From Butyrivibrio sp. MC2021 (GTDB lineage: Bacteria > Bacillota > Clostridia > Lachnospirales > Lachnospiraceae), in assembly GCF_000621605.1 (NCBI RefSeq), contig NZ_JHXX01000003.1, forward strand, positions 1 to 64,000: a stretch of 64,000 bases of DNA, written 5' to 3'. Positions within the stretch are counted from its first letter, which is position 1. Every line of letters begins with the position of its first letter. A program made the translations under genes and the position numbers. Below the pieces are notes generated by a model. The model was not told the DNA's origin, ran no database searches, and worked only from the letters and a program-made list of their open reading frames with translations. Shown in pieces: positions 34,036 through 42,426 of the stretch.

Positions 34036-37000
34036 TTAATAGCAAATATTCATATCCACGTTTCCGCTTATTCCTGACACCCTTCCCTTGGAGGTATACT
34101 GCCACATATCGTAGCGTGAGCCGCTGTAGCTGACCTCCTTGGCGTACTGGGCAAGCCAGATGTTATAGTTGGATATCTGTGATGTATTGATGTAGCTGGT
34201 AAGCCAGGCCTTGTTGGCATAGACACCGGCCTTATAGCCTGCGGACTGAATGGTTCCGCAGAATGCCCTGATGTTGGCTGTTCTCTGGGAGACGCTGATC
34301 TGGTCGCCTCTTCCGCCGCTGGCCTCCACATCCATATAAACAGGAAGCTGAATGCCGTATCCGCTAAGAAGATTGATGACCATGGAAGCCTCCTCAACGG
34401 CCTCAACCTCATCCACAGCCTGGGAGTAATAATACACTCCGACTCTGAGACCTGCTCCGAGAGCGCCTCTGATGTTGGTCTTAAAGGTAGGATCCTCAAC
34501 CATAACTCCGGTTGAATAACCTCTGTATCCGCATCTGATGATGGCAAAGTTAACTCCGGAGTTCTTGACTGCCTTCCAGTCGATGCTTCCGTTGTGCTTG
34601 CTGACATCAATACCGACTGTGGGAGCAGATTTTGCAAGGACTCCGTCGGAGCCGAATACATATTTTACATGGTTGATGACCTGCTCGCCGGTAACATAAT
34701 TGCCGCTGTTGTCAAAAAAGTAGGTTCTTCCGTCGATGGTTGCCCAGCCGTGATAAACCTTGTTGGTGTTCTCAACCTTTTTGTAGAAAGACTTATATTC
34801 GGAATAGTCCGCATAGGTGGCAACTCTGTAGCTTCCGTCCTTCTCCATTACATAAAGAGTGTTGCCGTCCTTGTCCTTGAGTTCCTGGTGAACTACGGTA
34901 ACGTCGATAACTGCATCTTCATAGCCTTCAGCGGATACCGTGATCTTGCAGGTTCCCTTGCTTACTGCTGTTATGGTGCCGTCATCGGCAACCTTGGCAA
35001 CGTTCTTGTCGCTGGAGCTAAAGAGCAGCTTAAGTCCGGATTCCTTCGCCTTGATCTTCTTGGTCTGTCTCTCATAGAGAGTAAGGGTCTGGATCTCGAT
35101 GGGAACCACGCCGCCATCGGTTCTTTTTACAACTGTTACTTCTACCCTGGCCTCCTCATAGCCCTTGGCTGTAACCGTGATTGTGGCGGTTCCTTCGCCC
35201 ACGGCTGTGACATTACCCTTTTTATCAACCTTGACAACATCCTCGTTGTCAGAGGAATATTTGCACTTAACAGAATCCTCTGTGCATTTGATCTTGGCAG
35301 TTTCCTTCACATAAAGCGAAAGACTGTAGGTCTCCAGAGGAACCTTTTTAATCTCCACCTCTTCTTCCTGCTGCTCTTCCTTCTTGGTGACTGTTACGGA
35401 TACATACGCATCCTTGTAGCCCTCTGCGGAAATTGTGATGGTGGCGCTGCCTTCTCCCGCACCGGTGAGTCTTCCGTCTTCATCAACATATACCACATCT
35501 GAATTGCTGGTGGAGAAATATAACGTAGCATCAGCGCTGGCTCTGATGGTGTCTGTCTCGCCCACTACCAGGCTGTAGCTGGTCTTATCAAGACTTATTT
35601 CCTTGGGTTCTTCCTCTACCGGCTCCTCTTCCCCGGGTTCTTCCTCCCCGATATCATAGGTGAGCTCCGCTGAGGCTGAATCCGTTGTAAGGCTCTCGGA
35701 AAATCTTGGAAGCTTGGAAACAGTGACCCTGGAGGATCCGCTGGGCTCCGGTACATCTTCCTTTTTAACTTCCTTATAGGTGACGGTGCCGTCGCTCTCC
35801 CCGTCCTTAACCCAGCTCTCGCCGTCCCAGTCCACGGTGTCCTGGAGCTCTGACTCGGTCTCCTGGCCTCCCTTGGCTTCTTCCTTGGCTACATTGATCT
35901 GGGACTCATCCTTGATCTCGTTCTTGACATCAACAGCCTTCATCTCCACGGTGTCTTTTACCTTGATGGTCTGGGTGTCAAGACTCAGCTGATAATCCTC
36001 GTATCCGGCAGGAAGCTCCTTGGGTGTGATCTTGTAGGTTCCTGCGGTGAGTTTGGTCTTGTAGATGATACCGTCTCTGTCGTGGTCATCATAGGTGACT
36101 GTAGTGCCGTCAGGGTTTACAACCTTGATCTCAAAGGGCACGTTGCCTATGAGCTTGTCTGTATCCGTATCAATAAATTTAACCTTGATATCGCTCTTGA
36201 TGGAAGTGAGGGTCACCTTCACCACGGTGGCGGTCTTCTCCTCAACAACTTCCTCCTCTTCCTGCTCTTCTTCGCTGATAAGCTCCGCTGCCATCATCTT
36301 GGCTTTCTGGGCATCCGCAATGGCTATAAGTCCGCTCTGACCTACAACCTGTACCTCAGCCATGGAGGTTCCCACCTCTGCAAAAGCAGAGAGCTCATCA
36401 TTCTTGTTCATGGCAGTGGAATAAAGAATAGCTGTCACAGCAGCCCCTGTTATAAGAAGAATCGCGAAAACTGCTGCGATACGCTCAACAGCAGAGGAAT
36501 TCTTTACCGCATCCAGGAACCGGGAAAGCACAAGAGCGGCCTTGTTCTCCTTGCCGGAAGGCCTTCTGCCGTTGCCTGAAGACCTGTAATTGCCGCGACC
36601 GTATCCTCGGGGAGAATCCTCATCATCCTCGTCCTCATCGTAGTCCTCGTCCTCATAGTCGTCATCTACGTAGTCGTCTTCGTATTCTTCCTCGTAGTCT
36701 TCTTCCCTGTCGTATTCCTCGTCAGGATAGTCATCTTCGTCATCATCCGAAAACTCGTAGTCCTTCTCCTCCTCAGGCGCTTCCTCCACAGCGTTCTGTC
36801 TGGCAGCGCTCTCTCTGGCAGCGGACTTTTCGTAGTACTCCTCCATTTCCTCCTGGGAGTACTCCTCGTCTTCATATTCGTCTTCGTAATCTTCCTCTAC
36901 GTAGTCCTCTTCATCTTCTACGTAGTCCTCATCCTCTTCGTAATCATCATCTTCATAGTCCTCAGAGTCATAATCCTCATCAGACTCGCGATAATCCATG

Positions 37001-37086
37001 TCGTCATCATAGTACTCATCCTCGGGAAAGTCCTCCCGACGATTCCTGTCCTTATTTGTACCGAATAAATTCAAAACCTTTTTCAT
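34036..37086 (-). CDS. Large membrane-anchored GH25 muramidase with Ig-like repeats and acidic cytoplasmic tail
   Basis: This 1016-residue protein starts at ATG 37086 (GGGGAG 9 bases upstream). Order: an extremely acidic Asp/Glu/Tyr-rich tail (about 15-160), a basic patch, a membrane segment (about 203-223), a SpaA/prealbumin-like domain (about 290-370), and three BIG2-type repeats (near 490-760, each ending GEGTATITV-like). A wall-binding repeat follows (GWATIDGRTYFFDNSGNYV), then GH25 (about 824-1016) with GIDVSKHNG, YMDVEAS and YDMWQYTS carrying the acidic active-site residues. GH25 enzymes cut the glycan strand of peptidoglycan. The acidic tail would be cytoplasmic, which is unusual. Confidence 0.9.
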   Translation of the reverse strand: MKKVLNLFGTNKDRNRREDFPEDEYYDDDMDYRESDEDYDSEDYEDDDYEEDEDYVEDEEDYVEEDYEDEYEDEEYSQEEMEEYYEKSAARESAARQNAVEEAPEEEKDYEFSDDDEDDYPDEEYDREEDYEEEYEDDYVDDDYEDEDYDEDEDDEDSPRGYGRGNYRSSGNGRRPSGKENKAALVLSRFLDAVKNSSAVERIAAVFAILLITGAAVTAILYSTAMNKNDELSAFAEVGTSMAEVQVVGQSGLIAIADAQKAKMMAAELISEEEQEEEEVVEEKTATVVKVTLTSIKSDIKVKFIDTDTDKLIGNVPFEIKVVNPDGTTVTYDDHDRDGIIYKTKLTAGTYKITPKELPAGYEDYQLSLDTQTIKVKDTVEMKAVDVKNEIKDESQINVAKEEAKGGQETESELQDTVDWDGESWVKDGESDGTVTYKEVKKEDVPEPSGSSRVTVSKLPRFSESLTTDSASAELTYDIGEEEPGEEEPVEEEPKEISLDKTSYSLVVGETDTIRASADATLYFSTSNSDVVYVDEDGRLTGAGEGSATITISAEGYKDAYVSVTVTKKEEQQEEEVEIKKVPLETYSLSLYVKETAKIKCTEDSVKCKYSSDNEDVVKVDKKGNVTAVGEGTATITVTAKGYEEARVEVTVVKRTDGGVVPIEIQTLTLYERQTKKIKAKESGLKLLFSSSDKNVAKVADDGTITAVSKGTCKITVSAEGYEDAVIDVTVVHQELKDKDGNTLYVMEKDGSYRVATYADYSEYKSFYKKVENTNKVYHGWATIDGRTYFFDNSGNYVTGEQVINHVKYVFGSDGVLAKSAPTVGIDVSKHNGSIDWKAVKNSGVNFAIIRCGYRGYSTGVMVEDPTFKTNIRGALGAGLRVGVYYYSQAVDEVEAVEEASMVINLLSGYGIQLPVYMDVEASGGRGDQISVSQRTANIRAFCGTIQSAGYKAGVYANKAWLTSYINTSQISNYNIWLAQYAKEVSYSGSRYDMWQYTSKGRVSGISGNVDMNICY

Positions 37087-37134
37087 AAAAAACATCTCCC
37101 CAAAAAGCTCGAAAAATAAACATACCTATAAAAA

Positions 37135-37163
37135 ATTTTAACATTTCTGCGCTATATCAGCAA
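37135..37163 (-). promoter_or_regulatory. Promoter of the GH25 gene
   Basis: On the minus strand the -35 is TTGCTG (37158-37163), the spacer is 17 bases and the -10 is TAAAAT (37135-37140) with a TGT extension. It lies about 49 bases before the GH25 start and marks the end of the long upstream operon. Confidence 0.65.
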
Positions 37164-37178
37164 ATTTGCGCCCCTCCC

Positions 37179-37520
37179 TCACCCGAGAGCGTAGAAAACA
37201 GCTATGCCTCCAAGGATCATCACCATGCCGATAAGCTTTTTTGCTGTGAATTTCTCCTTGAAAACAAGTCTTGAAAGAAACATAACAATGATATAGCCAA
37301 GGGGCTCCATGACCACAACCCCCATGTATCCCAGGCCGTCATAGCAGAAGATTGAAATGACCATGGATACCATCAGCATTCCGTAGCCGCCGATGACCAG
37401 TACATTCAGATATTCCCTGATAAAGGAGGGATACTCCTTCTCGGCACTCTTTTTAAGAAGGATCTGGGAAGTGGAAGCAATGAGCTCAGCAAGGATCATA
37501 AGAAGGAAAAATATATTCAT
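37179..37520 (-). CDS. Small EamA/SMR-type membrane protein, subunit 2 of a pair
   Basis: This 113-residue protein has four predicted membrane helices and the SMR/EamA half-repeat layout, including a conserved glutamate in helix 1 (LAELIAS) and the PLGYIIVMFLSRLVFKEKFTAKKLIGMVMILGG ending of EamA half-proteins. It overlaps the preceding small gene by four bases (ATGA), so the two are made together. Paired four-helix proteins of this kind include ArnE/ArnF, which flip an undecaprenyl-phosphate aminosugar. A role as lipid-linked sugar flippase is inferred from the neighbouring GtrB-like enzyme. Confidence 0.78.
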   Translation of the reverse strand: MNIFFLLMILAELIASTSQILLKKSAEKEYPSFIREYLNVLVIGGYGMLMVSMVISIFCYDGLGYMGVVVMEPLGYIIVMFLSRLVFKEKFTAKKLIGMVMILGGIAVFYALG

Positions 37521-37873
37521 TCCGCCACCTCACTGTTCATCACCATAACTCCGATTACAACCAGGACCACGCCCACCACCTTAAAGGGGGTAATGCCGTT
37601 GTGGAAAAGAACAAAGTTCCATACCAGAGACCACATCAGTGTCAGAGCCTTGTTGGCATAGGCTATGGACAGCTGGAACTTCTTGATCATCTGCTGCCAG
37701 ATAAGGGCATAGGCCGCCAGGATTACAAACTCCAGTCCAAAAAAGAGTATGTATTTAAAGGATAAAAACTCATGCTCGGAAGCGAGCTTGGCAGCCACAG
37801 TGGACAGGGAATAAACCACCACCGCGCTCTGAAGCTGCAAAATATCTATAATTCCTAATTTTTTCTTTTTCAT
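37517..37873 (-). CDS. Small EamA/SMR-type membrane protein, subunit 1 of a pair
   Basis: This 118-residue protein has a lysine-rich cytoplasmic start (MKKKKLG), four predicted helices and the EamA-type motif AYANKALTLMWSLVWNF preceding VVGVVLVVIGVMVM. Its stop overlaps the start of the partner gene. A heterodimer with the partner would resemble ArnE/ArnF or other two-gene SMR systems. I favour a polyprenyl-phosphate-sugar flippase over a drug exporter because every neighbour handles glycans. Confidence 0.78.
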   Translation of the reverse strand: MKKKKLGIIDILQLQSAVVVYSLSTVAAKLASEHEFLSFKYILFFGLEFVILAAYALIWQQMIKKFQLSIAYANKALTLMWSLVWNFVLFHNGITPFKVVGVVLVVIGVMVMNSEVAE

Positions 37874-37885
37874 AATAACAACCTG

Positions 37886-38860
37886 TTAATCTCTCTTATA
37901 TATAGCAGACACGAAGTGGTCTGCGATGTGCTCATTACATGCGGCATTGGTGTGGATGTTGTCCAAAAGCCAGCCCGAGCTGTTGTCCTCATGGACTGTT
38001 CCGTAGTAGTTATCTATAAAGGAAACTCCGTTGGCTCCGGAATTGTCGATCATAAACTGCAGATAAGTGGTGAGCTTGCCGTTTCCGAAGTCATATCTGT
38101 CGCCGCTCACAAGGGCTCCCGTGGAGTCATAGGCATAGCACATGGTAAAGGACATGCATATGATCCTGATGAAGGGATATTTCTCCTGTATCCTCTTGAT
38201 GCCGTAGTTAAGGGCTCCGCTGTAGGTGACGGTATCCTGGTCGTTGTCCGGATTCATACCGATCCTGAGCTTGAGATAGTCCTGGGCATCATAGAAGATA
38301 ACCAGAGTGTCCACGGTGTTAAAATCGATATCGTTGAGCTTTCTGGCGTGATCCTCATAGGTATAATCATCAAAAGCAGAGGCCCCGGAGATAAGCTCAT
38401 CAAAGCTGTCATTGGCGATGCAGTCCGCAACATTCTTAAAGCTGTAGCGGTCTGCGGGATAATCCTCTGAAAAATCGGCATTCTTAAGGGCCACCGTTGT
38501 ATCCGGGAATCCGCAGTTGTAGCAGGTGGCTCCCAGCTTTTGCTCTATCTGTCCCACAACGCCGGTCTCCTTCTGGTCATAGGTGATGGCATCATTTCCG
38601 AGGAAAAGGATGGTCTCTACTCCGTCGTCCTCGTGTCCCGCCTTCTTATCCTCCGGCAGAACAAAGATTTGATCAAGGATCTCAACCTCAGCGTCAACTC
38701 CTGTTACGCCCTCAGTCTCCACGGTTCCGCTGTTCCACTTGATCAGCTTGTAAGCAGAAAAGCCGATGACCAGGACAATTACTGCCAGGACCGAAACATG
38801 GACCCACATGGGGATCTCAGAAATAGATATTTCCTTCTTATTTCTGTTATTCTTACTCAT
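37886..38860 (-). CDS. Membrane-anchored SGNH/GDSL-like protein
   Basis: The 324-residue protein has a short basic cytoplasmic start, one membrane segment (about 16-38) and an extracellular domain. The domain begins TILFLGNDAIT (block I position, with Asn-Asp in place of the usual Gly-Asp-Ser) and ends LLDNIHTNAACNEHIADH, where D-x-x-H matches the SGNH block V. Since the serine nucleophile is not obvious, it may be a non-classical or inactive member, or an acyl carrier partner of the neighbouring MBOAT. GGAAGG sits 8 bases before the ATG. Confidence 0.65.
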   Translation of the reverse strand: MSKNNRNKKEISISEIPMWVHVSVLAVIVLVIGFSAYKLIKWNSGTVETEGVTGVDAEVEILDQIFVLPEDKKAGHEDDGVETILFLGNDAITYDQKETGVVGQIEQKLGATCYNCGFPDTTVALKNADFSEDYPADRYSFKNVADCIANDSFDELISGASAFDDYTYEDHARKLNDIDFNTVDTLVIFYDAQDYLKLRIGMNPDNDQDTVTYSGALNYGIKRIQEKYPFIRIICMSFTMCYAYDSTGALVSGDRYDFGNGKLTTYLQFMIDNSGANGVSFIDNYYGTVHEDNSSGWLLDNIHTNAACNEHIADHFVSAIYKRD

Positions 38861-38890
38861 ACCTTAATCCTTCCTGAATCAAATATTTTT

Positions 38891-39982
38891 TTACCAGTCT
38901 TTTGAAAAAAGTGAGTCAAAATCGAAATTCTCAACGGTATGCTTCATCTTTTCCAGTTCATTTTTCATCTCATCCATGGAATGGATCTCATACATACCAT
39001 TACTAAAGCATTCTACCATAAATCTGTTTATCTCGGGTTTGTAATGGGAGTAGTCCGCGTAGTTGTTGAGGTCTGTGACTTCCTCCATGGTCTGGAAATA
39101 AAACAGATGAACATTGTCATACTCAAGGAGCCTCTCCGCAATGTACTCGTACTGGGAGAAGGTGGCGTCATAGGAATTCTCCCGCATAACGTTGTGCCAG
39201 TAGAGAATACTGTAGGGCGGGAAAAAAATGTAAAACTCCGTGTCGGGATTCTCCTCAATAAAAGGAAGAATATTTACCTCCAGATTCTCCTTGGTCTTGG
39301 GATAAACCATGTCCCAGGTCACAACCTCAGGGTTCTGCTCCGGCTCTTCATAGGTGTGCATGACCCATTGGATGTTGTAGTACTCCGGGGTCCACCAGCT
39401 AAAGTAGATCTCCGACAGATCAGAGCCCTTTTTCTGAATAAGGGGCCTCATTATGTACTGAAGAAGCACGTCCTTGTTAAGCAGATATCTGACGTCGTTC
39501 AGATAATTGTCATCATAGAGGTACTCAGGCAGCGGATACTTGGTGGTATCGATGTCCGCCGTCATGGTGGGCACGTCCATTGCAAGAAATACCGCCTTCA
39601 CATCACTGTTTTTTCTGGCCAGGGTTCCTCTGTCAAAGACGATGGATAAAATATTGTAATCATCCCTGGGGTAGGCCCCGCTGTAGCTGAGCTTCTTTGT
39701 ATCAAGCCCCATGAACTCGTTAAAATCATCTGTGTCAAAATTCACAGTCATGGAGGAGCCTATAATGCAGGAATCATACTTCATATTGGTGGCCATGCCG
39801 GGGTTCTGGCTCAGCTGATTGTCCACGATATAGGGAAATCCGCTAAGGGGCTCATGATAGTGAAAAAAAGGATCCACATATATGACCAGGGCGCTGCAGA
39901 AAGCAAAAAACAGAAGAAGCGCCACCAGAAGGCCGATAAAACAGCGCTTTCCTATGCAGTTTTTATCTTTATAATCCTTCAT
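38891..39982 (-). CDS. SGNH-like partner of MBOAT O-acyltransferase (DltD/AlgJ-like)
   Basis: This 363-residue protein has an N-terminal membrane anchor (about 13-33) and an extracellular SGNH-type domain. IIGSSMTVNFDTDDF is the block I serine region and ADYSHYKPEINRFM carries the terminal D-x-x-H (here Asp-Tyr-Ser-His). It is encoded 14 bases after an MBOAT gene. Such pairs (AlgI with AlgJ/AlgX, PatA/PatB, DltB/DltD) move acyl groups across the membrane onto a polymer, so it likely receives acetate and passes it to the glycan. Confidence 0.75.
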   Translation of the reverse strand: MKDYKDKNCIGKRCFIGLLVALLLFFAFCSALVIYVDPFFHYHEPLSGFPYIVDNQLSQNPGMATNMKYDSCIIGSSMTVNFDTDDFNEFMGLDTKKLSYSGAYPRDDYNILSIVFDRGTLARKNSDVKAVFLAMDVPTMTADIDTTKYPLPEYLYDDNYLNDVRYLLNKDVLLQYIMRPLIQKKGSDLSEIYFSWWTPEYYNIQWVMHTYEEPEQNPEVVTWDMVYPKTKENLEVNILPFIEENPDTEFYIFFPPYSILYWHNVMRENSYDATFSQYEYIAERLLEYDNVHLFYFQTMEEVTDLNNYADYSHYKPEINRFMVECFSNGMYEIHSMDEMKNELEKMKHTVENFDFDSLFSKDW

Positions 39983-39996
39983 AGTTTCCTTTCAGA

Positions 39997-41439
39997 TCAG
40001 AAATTCATATATAAAAAGGTGCTGACTCCCGCAAAGCTCACAATGCTCCAGGCAAGGAGCACAAAGGTAGCAAAGGTGCTGCCAAGGCCGATCTTGCAGG
40101 TCTTTACCCTCTTAATGGCATTTTCGTTAAAGAATATTATGAACACTGAAACCAGCAAAAATCCCCAAAGGCACACATCCCAGGCAAAGCTCAGCTTCAT
40201 CACAGGAGTGACCTTGAGAATGTACCAGATCTCATCCAGCTGGAAGCAGGAGGAAAAACCTGCTGCCAGGGCCTTTTTGCCCCCGGTGAGCATCCTTACA
40301 AAGAGCCCTGCGGCATCTCTTACTGTGTCTGCTCTGAAGAACACCCAGGCCGCCGTCACATAGGCAAAGGTTAAAATAGTCTTGATTATTCTTACAGGAA
40401 GGCTCCCTTCCTTTATCTCTTTTTTATTTCCCATGAGCATTCTCGTGATCACATAGAGCACGCCATGCATGGCTCCCCAGACAATAAAGGTGAAGCCGTT
40501 TCCGTGCCACAGACCGCTTATAAGGAAAATGATCATAAGGTTTATATAGGTTCTGGCAACGCCCTTGCGGTTACCTCCAAGGGGTATGTAGATGTACCTT
40601 GTAAAAAAGCCCGTGAGGGTGATATGCCATCTTTTCCAGAAATCAATGATGTTGACTGCTCTGTAGGGCGAGTCAAAGTTAAGAGGAAGCTCCATGCCCA
40701 TCATCATGCAGATTGCAGCCGCCACGTCGCAGTAGCCGCTGAAATCAAAGTATAGCTGGAAGGAATAAAACACCGCGGTGAGGACAGCCTCAAGACTTCC
40801 AAGACTCTGAAGGGATGAGTATCCATAGTCCACCGCAGCCCCGAAGGTATCCGCCAGGATCACCTTCTTGAAAAGTCCAACGGAAAAAAGCAAAAGTCCC
40901 CGCATAAGAACGTCCCAGTCAAGGCTTCCCTCAAAGAACTTCTCCTTTTCCCTGTCAAAGTCCTCATATCGCATCAAAGGGCCCTGAAGGAGTTTTGGGA
41001 AAAACAGGATGTAGAGAAGGTAATCGGATAACACAAAGGGCCTTTTCTCCTCCTGCCTATGGTGATCCACCAGAAATGAAATCTGATTAAAGGTATAAAA
41101 ACTTATGGCTACAGGGAAAAATACACCGGAAAACTTGAAGCATAAGAGCATAACACAGTTGCCGGCAATCCCCGCTGTCAAAAGAGCTTTTTTACCCTTG
41201 CTGCCGGAAGCTCTGTCTGAAAGAAACAAAACCGCAAAGTTAAATACAATGCTAAAGAGCATCACCAGCAGGTTCTTTATCCCAAAAAGGCCATAAAAAA
41301 GAAAAGAGGCTGCAAGGCAGTAGTAGGTAAGAACTTTTGCAGACTCCCTTTTCGTTCTGAGTACGGATCTTATTATGTAAAATCCCACCATAAACAATGG
41401 CAGGAACAAAAGCACAAATTCGTAAGAGTTAAAAAGCAT
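39997..41439 (-). CDS. MBOAT family O-acyltransferase (AlgI-like)
   Basis: The 480-residue polytopic membrane protein has the MBOAT core: DFWKRWHITLTGFFTRYIYIPLGG followed by NLMIIFLISGLWHGNGFTFIVWG with the invariant histidine in GLWHG. About 11-12 membrane segments are predicted. AlgI-type MBOATs draw acyl groups from cytoplasmic acetyl-CoA and hand them to a partner outside. The following SGNH-like gene fits that partner. A second MBOAT (49140) is in the same operon, so two different acylations are possible. Confidence 0.93.
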   Translation of the reverse strand: MLFNSYEFVLLFLPLFMVGFYIIRSVLRTKRESAKVLTYYCLAASFLFYGLFGIKNLLVMLFSIVFNFAVLFLSDRASGSKGKKALLTAGIAGNCVMLLCFKFSGVFFPVAISFYTFNQISFLVDHHRQEEKRPFVLSDYLLYILFFPKLLQGPLMRYEDFDREKEKFFEGSLDWDVLMRGLLLFSVGLFKKVILADTFGAAVDYGYSSLQSLGSLEAVLTAVFYSFQLYFDFSGYCDVAAAICMMMGMELPLNFDSPYRAVNIIDFWKRWHITLTGFFTRYIYIPLGGNRKGVARTYINLMIIFLISGLWHGNGFTFIVWGAMHGVLYVITRMLMGNKKEIKEGSLPVRIIKTILTFAYVTAAWVFFRADTVRDAAGLFVRMLTGGKKALAAGFSSCFQLDEIWYILKVTPVMKLSFAWDVCLWGFLLVSVFIIFFNENAIKRVKTCKIGLGSTFATFVLLAWSIVSFAGVSTFLYMNF

Positions 41440-41457
41440 AAAAATCTTCCCCTGTGA

Positions 41458-42423
41458 TCAAACCCAGAATTTCTCCACGGGCTCTTTCATATTCGAATCA
41501 GTCAGCTTTGAAAAAGCCTGCTGATCCTGTAAAAGAAGGTGATAAATGTGTACGGCATAATTTATATCATGAATAGAAACGCCGATATTGTAGGCCAGTA
41601 TTCTCTCCCTGTCAGACTCTCTGCCCGGGGCCCTATTGCAGACAACATCGCAGACCTCTGCAAAACTTTTAAACCTTGAAAAGTTCTTAAAGTCCTGTAC
41701 ATGACCTGTGTCGTCAGCAAACACCTTATCAAAGAAAAGGTCGCAGTTCGTAAAGCCTCGTGTATGGATAGGAACCACTAATACGCCCTCGTCAAACCAG
41801 TCATCCCGGGCTATATCATCTTCAAAATAGGTAGCACCGGAAACCACCACCTCTGAGCCCTTGATACACTCCTCTACAGAATCAACGATCCTGAACTCTA
41901 TATTATCAAAGTCTTTAAACCTATCGGCAAAATCCTCTGCCTGGTCCTTGTAGCGAAGAAGCTTTACCACAAGTTTTCTGTCTGTGATCATGGATGCAAG
42001 TATCAGCATGGTAGTCCTTGATACGTTGCCAAGGCCGATAAATCCAAGGGTGGTAAAATTCTTTTTTGCAAAAGTAAGAATTGAATGAACCGCCACTGCT
42101 CCTGTTCTGTAGGCAGTTATCCAGTTGCCGTCCATAAGGGAAAGAAACTCGCCGGTCTGTGCGTCAAACAAAAGAATCTTACTGTCAAGGGAAGGCCTTC
42201 TTTCAGGATATCTGGTCACCACCTTGACGCCTCCCATCTTACCGTAGGGAGTATCTATTATACCGGGCATGACATTGCAAAAAACATTGCCGGGAAGATT
42301 CATATGAGTCTTGGCAGGGAGAAAAGCTGCGGCTTTATCAGCGATCATCCTCTCTGTCCATTCATAACAGACCCTTGGGGAAATCTTCAAATTTGCAATA
42401 TCTTCAAATCCAACTATTTTCAT
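41458..42423 (-). CDS. Ornithine cyclodeaminase / mu-crystallin family oxidoreductase
   Basis: The 321-residue protein belongs to the OCD/mu-crystallin NAD(P)-dependent family: GVKVVTRYP with a possible substrate lysine (K67), MDGNWITAYRTGAVAVHS (98-114, with conserved R106), and the dinucleotide loop GFIGLGNVS (127-135). Members act as ornithine cyclodeaminases, alanine dehydrogenases, imine reductases or partners in making unusual amino acids (SbnB). It starts 3 bases after the nucleotidyltransferase-aminotransferase stop. I infer that it supplies or reduces an amino-containing substrate for that enzyme. The reaction is not known. Confidence 0.82.
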   Translation of the reverse strand: MKIVGFEDIANLKISPRVCYEWTERMIADKAAAFLPAKTHMNLPGNVFCNVMPGIIDTPYGKMGGVKVVTRYPERRPSLDSKILLFDAQTGEFLSLMDGNWITAYRTGAVAVHSILTFAKKNFTTLGFIGLGNVSRTTMLILASMITDRKLVVKLLRYKDQAEDFADRFKDFDNIEFRIVDSVEECIKGSEVVVSGATYFEDDIARDDWFDEGVLVVPIHTRGFTNCDLFFDKVFADDTGHVQDFKNFSRFKSFAEVCDVVCNRAPGRESDRERILAYNIGVSIHDINYAVHIYHLLLQDQQAFSKLTDSNMKEPVEKFWV

Positions 42424-42426
42424 AGA

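Noticed and set aside
34594-35502. Plus-strand open frame of 302 codons inside the GH25 gene
   Set aside because: It mirrors the repetitive BIG2 region; composition and lack of start signal mark it as a shadow.
36600-37060. Acidic repeat region read as a simple-sequence repeat or CRISPR-like array
   Set aside because: GAC/GAA/TAC codons vary irregularly and stay in frame in a clear protein; there are no constant repeats or spacers.
37179-37873. Multidrug SMR exporter
   Set aside because: Possible by family, but position at the end of a glycan operon and the EamA-type motifs favour a lipid-linked sugar role.
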